A DNA stretch of 64,000 nt, taken from positions 12,735,001 through 12,799,000 of the forward strand of contig CM056552.1 of NCBI GenBank assembly GCA_029721515.1, written 5' to 3'. A program made the position numbers and the translations under genes. Under the pieces are notes generated by a model. It was not told the DNA's origin and made no database searches. It saw only the letters and a list, made by a program, of their open reading frames with translations. This DNA is from Synanceia verrucosa (Eukaryota > Chordata > Actinopteri > Perciformes > Synanceiidae). Every line of letters begins with the position of its first letter. Position 1 is the first letter of the stretch. This document shows, piece after piece, positions 35,353 to 47,000 of the stretch.

Positions 35353-37939
35353 AACTGTCACTGGCAATCCAAACAGGAGCATTTAACTATCGCTGCTGCA
35401 AGGAAGAAACTTTGAGCTGTACAAATGCTGCTCCCTTCGGTAGTAATAAAGTAATTTGGAATGGCCAAAAGCAATAACCATCGCCATGTTTCTATAGCAA
35501 CAGATCCGTTTACATGGCTGTGGACCATGGGGGTGTTTCTTACTGTTACTGAGCATGTGTTAGCCACAGTCTAAACGGTCCGTCACATCCTATGGCACCT
35601 CCAACTTGAAGTTTAAACTCCACAATCAAAACAAGTTGGCACATCTGTGGACTGCTATACACCTCTGGAACGAACAGTGACAGTTTGGTATGAATACATG
35701 TACTGTTATGACCCTAATACATATTATTTTATACTACAATACAGACATGTATCATGATAACCTACTACATTTTGTGGACTTCAACTGAGGAAGTGTTTGA
35801 CAGAAAGCAAATCAAAATATTTCACCATACTGAAAAAAATCTTAGCAACACCAAATGTTGACACCAGTCAGTCCTGATCATTGCTCCACAAACACTGCCA
35901 TAATAGTACATCAAGAGATATTAGAGGGAGGTCCAGCTCTCTGTACAGATACATGTTTATGAATTTGTATTGTCTGAGCGGTGTTTGTTACTGTTGTATC
36001 TAAATGTTTAAATGCAACTATTTAAATGTAGAATCAACTGACTGACCAACCTATGCTGACGTCAACAGACATAATTAGAAATACAATCTGACTACTGAAG
36101 AAATATAACAGAAATACTGCACATGTGTACATTTCACCCTCCTTGGGATCAATACAGTTGGATTTTATTTGGGACTCAATACATGTACAAACGTGTGGGA
36201 GGTTAAATAAAGTAAATTAATGGTTGATGAAATCAAAACAGAGCAGCTGAAGCGCAAAGGAAAACTTGTAAAAGACACAATGAAGAACAAAAAAGATAAT
36301 GTCTAATATAAGACTATTAGCACAATACAATAAGATATGACAACATGGTACAATACACTAAAATTAGTACATAAGTAGACCAACTAACGAATATTATTAT
36401 ATATTATAGGAGTATAATAATACTTTGTCAAAAAAAGATACTTAAATATGTGTAGTCTGCAGGTAACTCTTCTGTTTGTTGTGCTGTTGTAACAATAAAT
36501 TACCTCCTGAGGATCAATAGTTTGAGTTTAACTCAAGAGTATCTGGAGGAAAAGTGTCAGAGATAAAATACAAAAAACAGTAAGAAATCAGGAAACTGTG
36601 TTATAAAGTTGTAATGGAGTTACAGGAAGTCAACAAGGTAACTACAGGCTTCTAAGAGAGGAATATTATAGGGATGTTATAAGAGATAATAATACAGTAG
36701 AGTCTAAACAAGCCACACATGGACGAAGTGCATGTGGTTGTATGTATAATAACACAGTAAGAATACTTAGTACTAACTTGAAGTACATTTAGTTCACACA
36801 CAGCAGACCATATTAGAATATTTTAATACTATAAGAGACAGTGAAGTACAGTACTGTATATTAAAGGTTAAAATGGGCCAATCTGCAGTGATATTTGTCT
36901 CTGTCTTTCTTAACTTGTGATGTTTTATTTGTATTAGGTTTGAATCCTGACTGGGATCTGATGTTTTTTACTTGTCCCATTTTACTTTTAGTTTCTATTG
37001 GTACATATTTCTGCCAATAGAAGCCCTCAAAACTGGTTGCTTTGTCTTTTTTTCAGCTGAATGACCCAGAAAACTTATGAGACCATCTCAGGTAAAGACA
37101 AGATTTAAAGTGGTGCCTTTGTGTGATTTTTTATTTTTTTAATGGAGAGTTTTACAGATTTATTGATTAAATCAACTAATCAATCAGTCTACAAAAACAA
37201 TTAAGTTGACTAATGTGGAATAGCTAGAGAAAAGATATATATTCTCTGGTGTTGTTGTGATTGAAATATTTTAACTAAATATATCTAAAGATTTCAGTGT
37301 CAGTGTCCACGTTTGTTATATCAAACTCTAACTAATTAGGAGTAAAAATAAATGAAATTTAAATACACTGCCTGGGCAACAGGACATAACGGTAAACTGT
37401 GAGCGACCCTATAATGAAGTTAGCCCACAGGCTAGCTAACGGATAAAACGACCAAATGACGAGAGTACAGGAGTACTGTTCAGTATGTGGTGATTTTGGA
37501 CAGGACTCACTTTGTATTAATACAGGACATTACATTAAGGTCACCACAAACCCAGCAGACTCAAACTATAGAAATACGAGCATGAACAGAACATGTGAGA
37601 GAGTTGATAAAGAAATTAGAAACAGCTGAAGACAGTTTGTCCCCCTCAAGCCCCCTCCTCCTCTCACTCTCTCTTATTGTCGGTCTCGACCCCCTTTTCT
37701 TGTACTCACAAAACTACAACAAACCACTACAAACAAGAGTACTGTAGCCTGATAACAACCCGCAGCTAAATCGGCAGAAAACTGCATGAAGTTTGGTGGA
37801 AACTTTCCCGAAGTTTCCAAGCCAAGTTTTCAACACTTTAAACACACACAAAGGCGAAGCTGGGTCCAGACACACACTGACCCGGTAAACAGCCGGTTAA
37901 ACAGCACAAAGCTCCGGTCAGAACAAACAGAAAACTCAC

Positions 37940-38070
37940 ATGAAGAAGGAGAAGGGGAAGAAGCGGACGGATGGTTTTTCTTCTTTCTCTTTGTGAGGCT
38001 GCAGAGTTGCAGAGTCCGATGATGCAGAGCGGAGAGGCCCCGCCCACCGGAGGGGGGGGGGTATTTATGG
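37940..38070 (-). promoter_or_regulatory. Candidate non-coding first exon and promoter of the sialyltransferase gene
   Basis: On the minus strand there is a TATA-like ATAAATA at about 38068-38062, then GGTGGGCGGGGCC (GC box) at about 38050-38035, a purine-rich leader, and a consensus donor CAT|GTGAGT with the exon ending at 37940. The link to the coding exons across about 8 kb is inferred from strand and splice sites only. Confidence 0.4.
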
Positions 38071-38659
38071 TCTTGGAGGTGTTGTTGGCGGTTACCACCG
38101 GCTGTCATTGTGTCTCTGTCTCTGGGGCAGATGTGTGTTAGTGAGAAGGGGAATGTGCAATAAATCACACAAAACAATCAATCAGTTGGAAAAAATGGAT
38201 CATAAATACTTAGATGTCTGGCGGTTTGGCCAACCTTTCATTGAACTGTTCACTTCAAACCCACTCAGCTTCTGGTGGGATTCAAACGTTATCAACAGGC
38301 CTCTGGCAAAATATTATTTTATTGTTGGCACAAATCCCAAAAAATGTCAACTGCACAATCACTTGGACAAAGTTAAGCTAGCAAAGATAACCGAATTAAA
38401 ACACAACAGCGGCCAATATTGTGTAACTATTCTATTGGTATCTTCCAAAATGAAACCCCAAACATCCACCTACTTTTGTGTCTTTTTCACTGTGTAGTGT
38501 TTTGTGTTGGTTCAGAAGAAGAAGGCACGTTAACCTTTACCCTCCTAAAATGGCTGACTTCCATTCCCGATTAACTAGCTCGCGAGCTAATTAAATAAAC
38601 ATTGGATTAATTAGCAGAATTGCTGAATTCTGTAAAAAGGAATATATCCACTTGATGGC

Positions 38660-39020
38660 TACACACGACTAATGTGCTAAAAGACAGACGCAAAAGCTAA
38701 CAGAATATTATTGTGCTAAAAAAAAAGCTAAAGCTAATAGAACATTATTGTGCTATGACAGACACTAATAATATTGTTTTGCTAAAAGACAAAAGCTAAA
38801 GCTAATGGAATATTATTATGCTAAAAGACAAAAGCTAAAGCTCATAGAATATTATTGTGCTATGACATATGCTAAAGCTAACAGAATATTATTGTCCTAA
38901 AAGTCAAAAGCTAAAACAATATTATTGTGCTATGACAGACGCTAAAGCTAACAATATTATTGTGCTAAAAGACAGATGCTAAAACTAACTGAATGTTATT
39001 GTATTAAGACCAAAGCCAAC
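38660..39020. repeat. Minisatellite-like array of GCTAAAGCTAATAGAATATT units
   Basis: About seven units of 40-55 bases, each combining GCTAAAAGACA, AAAGCTAAAGCTAA and GAATATTATTGTGCTA. Spacing and length vary. Confidence 0.8.
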
Positions 39021-41750
39021 AATCTTCACTCTCTCATCACTGTTTGGCCCCTTGACAGTAGGTTTCACCTGAAGTTTAGTTTGGCAAAGGGACAGGCTTG
39101 AGCAAGGCTGAAGTTGGATCATGAGTTGCAACAGTGTACATTTACTCAAAACCGATATTACAGCAGTTTAGAGCTGCTGGAAATATCACAACGCCCCATA
39201 TTTCCTGTCTTCATTGTCAACTGTGAAAAAGGCAAAACAATTCTCCAAGAAATAAACTTTGTTTTCATTTAAAATTATAAATAAAAAAGATCAAACAGTG
39301 ATCAGCGGATGACGTCCTCTCCACCTATCTCTGTCGCTCTGTCTGTCCTGTGATGGATCAGGGTGGATGGAGAGTAGTTCTTTATCTGACAAATGTGCCC
39401 GAGTTAAAATCTTCAGGGGTTGGCTGTGACACGTCTTTGCTATCTGACAGGACATGAGACAGGAAGTGAGACAGAGTCGCCCACTCGCCTCCAGCAGCGA
39501 GAGGCAGGAAATGCAACACAGACTACAATCAAATTTAACAGGAAATGAAGAGAACAGAACTGTAATGTAGTTTTATCTGTAAAAAATGTTGCTGCAGTGC
39601 ATTCAGGATTCAAAATACTTTACAACATTACTTTATACTATACTATCTACCCAATAGTGTATAAAGTATCTAAAACCAAATAGTATAATACTCAGTGACA
39701 ACATAACACTGTGAAATGAGTCATTCTACATATTGAGTACTTTTACTTTTAAGACTTTGACTACATTTTGCTACTTCTACACTTAAAGTAATACTATATT
39801 TCTACTTTTATGTCAGTAGAGGATCTGAGAAGCTGTCTTCCACCACTTATAATAGACAAAACAGATAAAAACAAAACAATTTAGACGAAACAGGGCTCTG
39901 TTGCAGCCCTAATACGACACAAATACATCTCTATTACAGGCATAAACTCAATATAATGTTCTTCAACTAATAAACAATATTATTTTGCACATAACAGCAT
40001 TGAGAAATTAAACTTACAATATCAATCAGATTTGCTACAATTTATAGCAAATCTGAGAGAGTTTGGCGAATTATTCCAATTTGATGGTGGATTCAGTTTA
40101 AAGACTCCCTCCAGGGATGTTGTAAGACAAAAACACAACAATGTATCTATAATATATACCTCGTTAAAGATGGTTGAAATTAAATCTCTGTCTCTGTCTC
40201 TGGTGCACATGTTCTTAGTTTGGACTTTCCACAATATCTTGTTAACTCAGCCTGCAAAATGTGCAAGATATTTTGCATGCAAGGCAAGCATTTTCTTGCT
40301 TTTGACATGTCTTCTGTGCTCCAGGTAATGTAAACACATCGGTGTAAATATACCGGACTAAGAGACAATGAACAACTATTTCATTTTAATCTATGATGTT
40401 ATTTGCTGACATGTTTAGTTATATCTGATGCACAGTTGTAAACAAAGATGATTTTACAAAAGCAGCTGAGCCTCACTGTTTATTTTCAGCTTTAAGTAAT
40501 ACAAGGATTATATTCTGTAACAACAAAGTATTTGTGAGTGTGAACAGAATAATAACATTGTTCGGGTATATCAGGTTAGTTGCAGAGATGGTTGTTTGTC
40601 ACAGTACTACTTTAAGGCATTCACATTGCAGATAATAGTAGAGACACTTCTGGTGAATAGAATTAACTATTAAAAATCACTATGAAACTTCCCTAGATGA
40701 TTCAAGCAACAACACAACAAATTTAACCAATTATGCAAATTATACATTAACTAGCATATATTTCTAGAACAGAAATCAGGACATCGGAGAAAACCAAGTC
40801 CAAAATTCTTGTTCCATTGTGTTGACATATCAGAAGCTCTTTACCAAATGTCAGAAAATACAATTAACAGTTCAATCAACAAATGTTTTTAAGAATAAAA
40901 TGTATGTAAAATGAACTTTGAATGATATCTAAAAAAAACTGCTCTGTTGAAACAAAACTATAGAGAGGAATGAAACTGAAGAGTTTGGTAGATGTAAGAG
41001 CTGCTGAAGAGAAGATTTCTTACTCCAAGTTTGAGAACAAATGTCATTTAGAGAAAACAGCCTTTACAGACACAGATTTTTAAATTCACAACGTTTTAAA
41101 CTGTAAAGTTAAATAGAGTTGTTCTTTTACTGGTTACTTAATACTGAAATAATTCTTAAAAGTTTTCTGAAACTTTATGTTTACATATGCTAATGAGGCA
41201 TTATCTAATGGTAAATTTTGCTGAATTCGGGATAAAACTACAGATGCAAATCAACTAAGTAGTAAAATAAACACCTAAATATCTATTGCAATGTTTTCCT
41301 TCTATTAATCTGAAAGAAAACATGCACGTAAGCAAAACAGCCCAAATATTATAATAAACAGAACATGAAACATGTTGTTGAAAAGGTGTCTGGCTTTAAA
41401 GGGGTATTACACGAAATAAAAGGTTTGTCACATCGCAGCAGCCTCACTTTAACCTGAGAAAATAAATGGAGAGGTAAACAGCATATTCAAGAACAATCGG
41501 AAATCTAAACAGTCGACTGTTGAAAAGTGTTTTTCTATTGTTGACAATAAAAAAAGATTAAAAAACCCAAAGATAGACATTAAGCAACTTGGATATCATG
41601 ATATGTTTATGAGCTAATATATGGCTATTTGCACATCAACAGTGAAACCTGTGTCTGTTTGTCACAGTGAGCATACTGTTTGACAGAGCGCCCTTTATAA
41701 GCTCAGCTGTACTGCAGGACAGCAGTTTAAATGAACAGGTCTGCTCATAC
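39021..41750. other. AT-rich intergenic spacer, no gene seen
   Basis: No recognisable exons or repeats beyond short AT-rich stretches. Separates the sialyltransferase upstream region from the 3' end of ssuh2. Confidence 0.5.
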
Positions 41751-41752
41751 AG

Positions 41753-42436
41753 CCATCCATTTCCTACCGCTTATCCTCACATAGGGTCACGGGGGGGACT
41801 GGAGCCTATCCCAGCTGTCTTAGGCACGACAACGGCGCGATAATGCTTGTCGCAGCGTTGCCAGAAGTGTTTCCGTCCATATGGCATACACATGCCACGC
41901 CAATACTTGGCATTGCAAAGAAACACAGAGAGAGAGACCACAGAGAGAGAGAGACCCATGGAAAAGAATGAAAGAATGCAATGAGCATGCGCATGAAGTC
42001 CTTGTTTACTACTACTTCTGGTCACGTGATGATGTGACATCATCTTTAGTAACAATGCCACACTGTACAGTACACACTGCAACTATGAAACAGTATTAAC
42101 AGATCTTCTCACTCTGTCAGAAAATACCGTTGTGGGTCTCCGACAACACCGGAGCCATCTGTATGTAAGGTGGAATCGGTGTTAAAGTTTGTTGGATTCA
42201 CAGAATTCCGAATGTCGTGTGGACAGCATCTTAGGGTGAAAGGCACATACAGACAGACAACCATTCACACCTACAGGCAATTTAAATTAGCCAATTAATC
42301 TAATCCCCATACATGATTTTGGAAGCCGGAGTACCTGGAGAGAACATGCAAACTCCACACAGAAAGCCCCCGGGCCGGGCATCAAACCCAGGGCCTTCTT
42401 GTTGTGAGGCGACAGTGCTAACCACTGCGCTGCCCA
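41753..42436 (-). mobile_element. tRNA-derived SINE, reverse orientation (copy 4), split by a MITE
   Basis: Two pieces, 41753-41829 and 42229-42436, together make the SINE. The break falls inside CTGTCTTAGGGTGAAAGG. The distal piece keeps GTTGTGAGGCGACAGTGCTA and the B-box region. The insert is described separately. Confidence 0.8.
41830..42225 (+). mobile_element. MITE (hAT-like), copy 2, nested in SINE copy 4
   Basis: Homologous to 29365-29735. The right end reads GTCGTGTGGACAGC, the inverse of GCTGTCCACACGAC. The left end starts at CACGACAACGGCGCG, slightly shortened. Flanks are GTCTTAGG on the left and ATCTTAGG on the right, an imperfect 8-base target-site duplication as expected of hAT elements. 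Confidence 0.75.
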
Positions 42437-42676
42437 TATATTTATTTTCTTTTTTTCCTGATGAGGAACGTCAATGTCTGGAGAGCTGAAGTCAGCTGTA
42501 AACACTATCTATGACCTAAAACCAACGTGTGAAAATGTTTTTTTTTTTCTCAGAATTTTTGTCAAAACAAACCACAGTTATTTCAACCTCAATATTGATA
42601 TATTCAAGACGACAGAAAGCAGAAACTCTGATACACTCAAACATTTCAATGCTGCATCTAAAGCATTTCTGATGTA

Positions 42677-42875
42677 ACCAGGCCTTTAAAACAGAACTAA
42701 TATTATCTGCTTTTCTTCCCAGGGCAGAACAAGTGGTCTCTACCTTCATGTAACATTGAACCACAGGTAAACGAACGAGTAGAAACCTGGAGAACTAGGC
42801 TGTATTGTTGTCTATAAACAAAGAGCAAAATTTCATATCCTCCATCATCTGAGAACACCCAGATAAAATATCCTA
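42677..42875 (+). repeat. Direct repeat, copy 1 (pair with 43668-43870)
   Basis: ACCAGGCCTTTAAAACAGAA, GTGGTCTCTACCTTCATG and CCACAGGTAAACGAACGAGT recur in the same order and orientation about 990 bases further on. Confidence 0.7.
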
Positions 42876-43264
42876 TATTAACCTCTGTCAGATGAACACC
42901 TGCATGTTTTTTTTTGTTCTCATTTGTAGGTTTCCATGCAATACAGGGATGTTAAATGGCACATACAAGCACCATGTGTCACAGAAAAATATCTTTGGTA
43001 AGTGGTCATGTTGTCAGGGACATGATGGTCAACACAGGGACAATGATGGACTGCATCACCTTGAATCTTGAGGCCAACAATTCATGTTGACAATTGATGT
43101 GAAAGATTAAAAATGCACATAAAATGAAGGATGAATGACAGGAACGTCTCTCATTGTGACACCTGGTGGAGCATCGTGATGACCTAACTGGAGGTAGTGG
43201 AGTGGAGTCAGAAGTGAGAGGCAAAAAGATAAAATAGGTCCCTCGAGGATTGTTTAGTTAAAGG

Positions 43265-44030
43265 ACAACTTTGGTATATTATTTCCATGTTCTTATTTCT
43301 CTGTGACTGAAGGAGTCAACAGTTAAAACTGGTCCAGTATTGAGGGAGAACGCTGCAGCTGCTAAACAGGCTGTAATCTGATCATGTGGGATAACCTGCA
43401 CCGTCAGTTTATGTCCACTAAAAATGTTTTTGCTGTTGACAGACTCAGACTGTTATTAGAAATGTGTGACAACATTATGGAAACCTTTCTCTCCTTTGTC
43501 TTCTTGTTTTTTAGTGAATCATGTGACTTGATGCTGGGATATAGAGGTGCAAGCGTGAGTGAGAGTTTGAGAGAGGAGCGTTTGTGGTTGGTTGTGCTGG
43601 AGAACAGTCACTATGACGATGTTGTGGTGAAGCCATGTGGATGACATTAACTCCAACACTTCCTGATAAGACCAGACCTTTAAAACTAAACTAATACGAT
43701 CTACTTTTATTCCCGGAGCCATGGCCAGTGGTCTCTACCTTCATAAAACATTATACCACAGGTAGACGAAAGAGTAGAAACCAGGATACTGTTGTTGGTT
43801 TTTAAACCGTCTTACACAGAGCAGCAATTCACACCCTTCATCATCTGATAACAAACAAGTAAACCAACCTATTTTAATCTCTTTATAAACTGGCAGTGCA
43901 GGTTACCAAAATTAACATCTCATTACAGCCTGTTTAGCAGCTGCAGCATTCTCCAGCAATACTGGTCCAGTTTCACAAACTGTTGACCCCATTAGTCACA
44001 AAACATGGGAAAAAAAATATACCGTAAGTG
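43265..44030. mobile_element. Non-autonomous DNA transposon with inverted ends of about 100 bases, downstream of ssuh2
   Basis: The left arm at 43265-43375 (GGTATATTATTTCCATG, GTCAACAGTTAAAACTGG, GCTGCAGCTGCTAAACAGG) is repeated in inverse at 43924-44030 (CCTGTTTAGCAGCTGCAGC, ACTGGTCCAGTTTCACAAAC, CATGGG, ATATACC). The interior includes copy 2 of the direct repeat 43668-43870 and no convincing ORF. The right edge abuts a (TG)n tract ending at the ssuh2 stop codon. Confidence 0.75.
43668..43870 (+). repeat. Direct repeat, copy 2 (pair with 42677-42875)
   Basis: ACCAGACCTTTAAAACTAAA, GTGGTCTCTACCTTCAT and CCACAGGTAGACGAAAGAGT match copy 1. It lies inside the TIR element, so copy 1 may be a fragment of another such element. 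Confidence 0.7.
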
Positions 44031-44049
44031 TGTGTGTGTGTGTGTGTGT
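44028..44049. repeat. (TG)n microsatellite at the ssuh2 stop codon
   Basis: About 10 TG units; the stop codon TAG (minus) is at 44052-44050, so the tract is the first part of the 3' UTR. Confidence 0.9.
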
Positions 44050-47000
44050 CTACTGGATGACACAGCAGCAGGTTGCTGGGTAATTGTCAGCGCTGACTTG
44101 GTGCTCGTTGCCATAGACGAAGAAGACGTGAGAGCTGCCCTTCCACTTGTAGTTCACTTTAGTGATGGGGATCAACTCCACCGTCTGCCTCTGATATGGA
44201 GAGACACGGAGAGATGTCAAAGGAGTCGTTTCAACATTTTGAGCAACTCTCTTGTTCACCTTCTTTCTGAGAGTGACATGTTTAGAGTGTATATAGGCTG
44301 ATTCAACTTTTCTCGTTCTCTATTCTCGCTCTTTATTTCAGAAAAAAAAAATTTGAACAGCAGTTATTGGCAAGTAGTAAATATTATTTTTTTAATCCTT
44401 TTGAATTTTTGTTACCCTTATAAGCAGCTTTCTGGCAGCTCATAATGATTAATCATGTTTCTTTTTGCACTGTATTGCATTTTTCATTATACTGCACTCT
44501 TTGTACATTTTTATCATCTGTTTACTTTGTATTTTAACTGTTGCACTGTAATTTCATTCAGGATATCAGGATTATCATCTGCGGTCATGGAGAAGAGCTT
44601 CTGACGGTTAATTTTATTTAAAAAAATAAAAAAAAAACAGATGCTCAGTTTATCAAGCTATGAAATATAATATACACCTTGTGTGATACAAAATTAAAAT
44701 TTCACCAAAGTAGTCACCACCAATGAACGCAGAATGTTAGTACATCTAATCAGACGGTTGTTAACAAAGAAGAAGAAGAGCAAAGAAGATTTTGCAGAGT
44801 CTCCAGAGACCTGAGGATGAAACTGCATGAAGAATTACAGCGCCTGTTCAGTGGGTGTCAGCTGACTGCAGATCAGTCAACACCATGGTCTTAAAACATA
44901 CTCTGGTTGGCTTGTTGTGAATCACAAACATTGCTAATATGATATGAAAAACTGCTGTGAAATGCAAAATAATATTATTTTAAACGTACAATAAAAACAT
45001 GATTAACCTCGATTAACAATTGAAATTCTGCAATTAGTCGTGATTAAAAAAAAGAATCATTTGACATCCCTAATAATTTTGCAAGTCCAGAAGGCACAGA
45101 TTGTTGTGAAATGGATGAAACAACAGTGGCAACAGTGACAACTGTCTCGTCTTTCTATATTTGAGCTTCTCTTGAATCTGTCATTCATTCATTCGTTCAT
45201 TCATGCAGCTGTCTGCTGGCCTACCTGCTGCAGGATCCTGGAAGTCTGGGTGTACTTGCTTTGGTGATCTTTGATGAGGCGCTCAGAGGCCTCGGCAATG
45301 GTTGGGTTTGGGAACCCGAGCAGTGGGTAGAGCTGAGAGGAGACCACTAACATTAGCAACACCCTTTAATTAGCCTGTAGTTTAAGCTTTATAACATTAT
45401 GAAAAGAAGAGAAGAAACCAGCTTTTAAGATTGAAGGGAAACAGGTTCATATATATAAAAATACAAAAATTTTCCCAGACTCTATATATCCACTGCAGCA
45501 GGAAATTAACTGGGACAAATTCAGAGCATTTAAAACTGTGAAATGGTCAACATATTGTAGATCAGTAACATTACTAATGGACAGAAATACTGACAGCTTC
45601 TTTCAAACACTCAGTTTCTGAATACAGACTGAGTGGATTTCTTTGTGGACTGAGAGTTTCAGTAGTTTCACTGTATTTATACAGGACTTAAACCTGCTTT
45701 ATAATGTAGACGATATGAACATCTCACTTTTATCTAAATGGGACCTTTAATAAGTGCAGTTTTATAAAGAATATGCTGTACCAGGTACTGGTTGTTCTTG
45801 AACAGCTCCTTCCCGCTCACTGAACGGAGATCATCAACCTTCAGACCAGAGTTCTGCTGCACCACATGGTCCTCCACGTTGTTAGTCCTAAACACAAATA
45901 TATATATATACACATACACAGAGTCACATAAAAATATAAACACAATTTCATCAGTTGGAAACAGTTTCCAGTATGTATTTGCAATGACTGAAAGTAACTA
46001 AGTAATTTTACTGAAGTATTGTACTTAAATAGAGGTACCTGTACTTGCTAATACTACTAGTATTACAAGTATTTCCAGTTCATGCTACTCTTTCCTCCTC
46101 TTTATGGCAACCATCATTTATAAATGGTTGATTAAATGTAATAATAATTTATTATTACCACCGCCAAGGAGGTTATGTTTTCACTGGGGTTTGTTTATTT
46201 GTTTGATGGTTTGCAAAATAACTCAACAAGTAGTGGACGGTTTTTGACGAAATTTTCAGGGTTGGTTTGAAGTGGCCTAACTTAAAACTGATTAATTTTT
46301 GGTGGTGATCGATCAGATTCAAGGGCACCACCAAAAATGAATCAATTTTATGTTAGGCCACTAGAGGTCACTGAAGCGTCACCCAAGACAAAACCAACAC
46401 ACCAACTCACTATGACTTAAAACCAAGAAACCAACACACACTACTCAATAAGTTAGGGATACTAGTCTTTTAGATGAAATTTAAGAATGCACCTAAAGAT
46501 CAAAAAAAACATTACAGGTGAACTTAATTTGACCTTCTTTAAACTTTTGAATGCACATGTGCAGCTGTTCAATGTTTCAGTATTTATTGCATAACATGCT
46601 GTTCTTTAACCGCAAAAATCACAACAAACGTCTGATCCATGGATCGACCACAAAATGTTCTGGTTCTATGACAATTTGTATTTAAACAGTCCTGCAAGAG
46701 TACCTGACCACACCACCAGACACAGACGTCATCATCTGGCATGTGCAGGGAGCATTTGAGCTGGACAAGGAACCAGTGGGCCCCAGAGCTGTTCTCTGAT
46801 GAAAGTCCATTCACACTGAGCAGAAATGATGACCGCCAATGCTGCTGGAGACGTCAAGGAGGACGTTATGCATCAGCCTTTGGAGGTGGAGGTGTTACAG
46901 TCTGCGCAGGTGTGTCAAGTCAATATAGAACTGATCTACACCTTGTGAACTTTACTGTGACAAGCCGACACTACCTGAATAACATCATTAATCCAGTCAT

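Larger units (their letters stand above)
30000..37939 (-). other. Long 5' intron of the sialyltransferase gene (inferred), no coding exon seen
   Basis: CTCTGTCCAG|CC just before the start codon (minus strand, exon from 29986) looks like an acceptor, and CTTCAT|GTGAGTTTTC at 37940 like a donor. If joined, the leader intron is about 8 kb. It holds the repeats listed separately and otherwise AT-rich sequence without recognisable exons. Confidence 0.5.

Noticed and set aside
38108..38497. Open frame of 129 residues upstream of the sialyltransferase gene
   Set aside because: No recognisable domain, no splice or Kozak context, composition like the surrounding AT-rich spacer; likely chance.
43384..43644. 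Open frame of 86 residues between inverted repeats, possible transposase
   Set aside because: No DDE or zinc-finger motif; the element is too short and appears non-autonomous.
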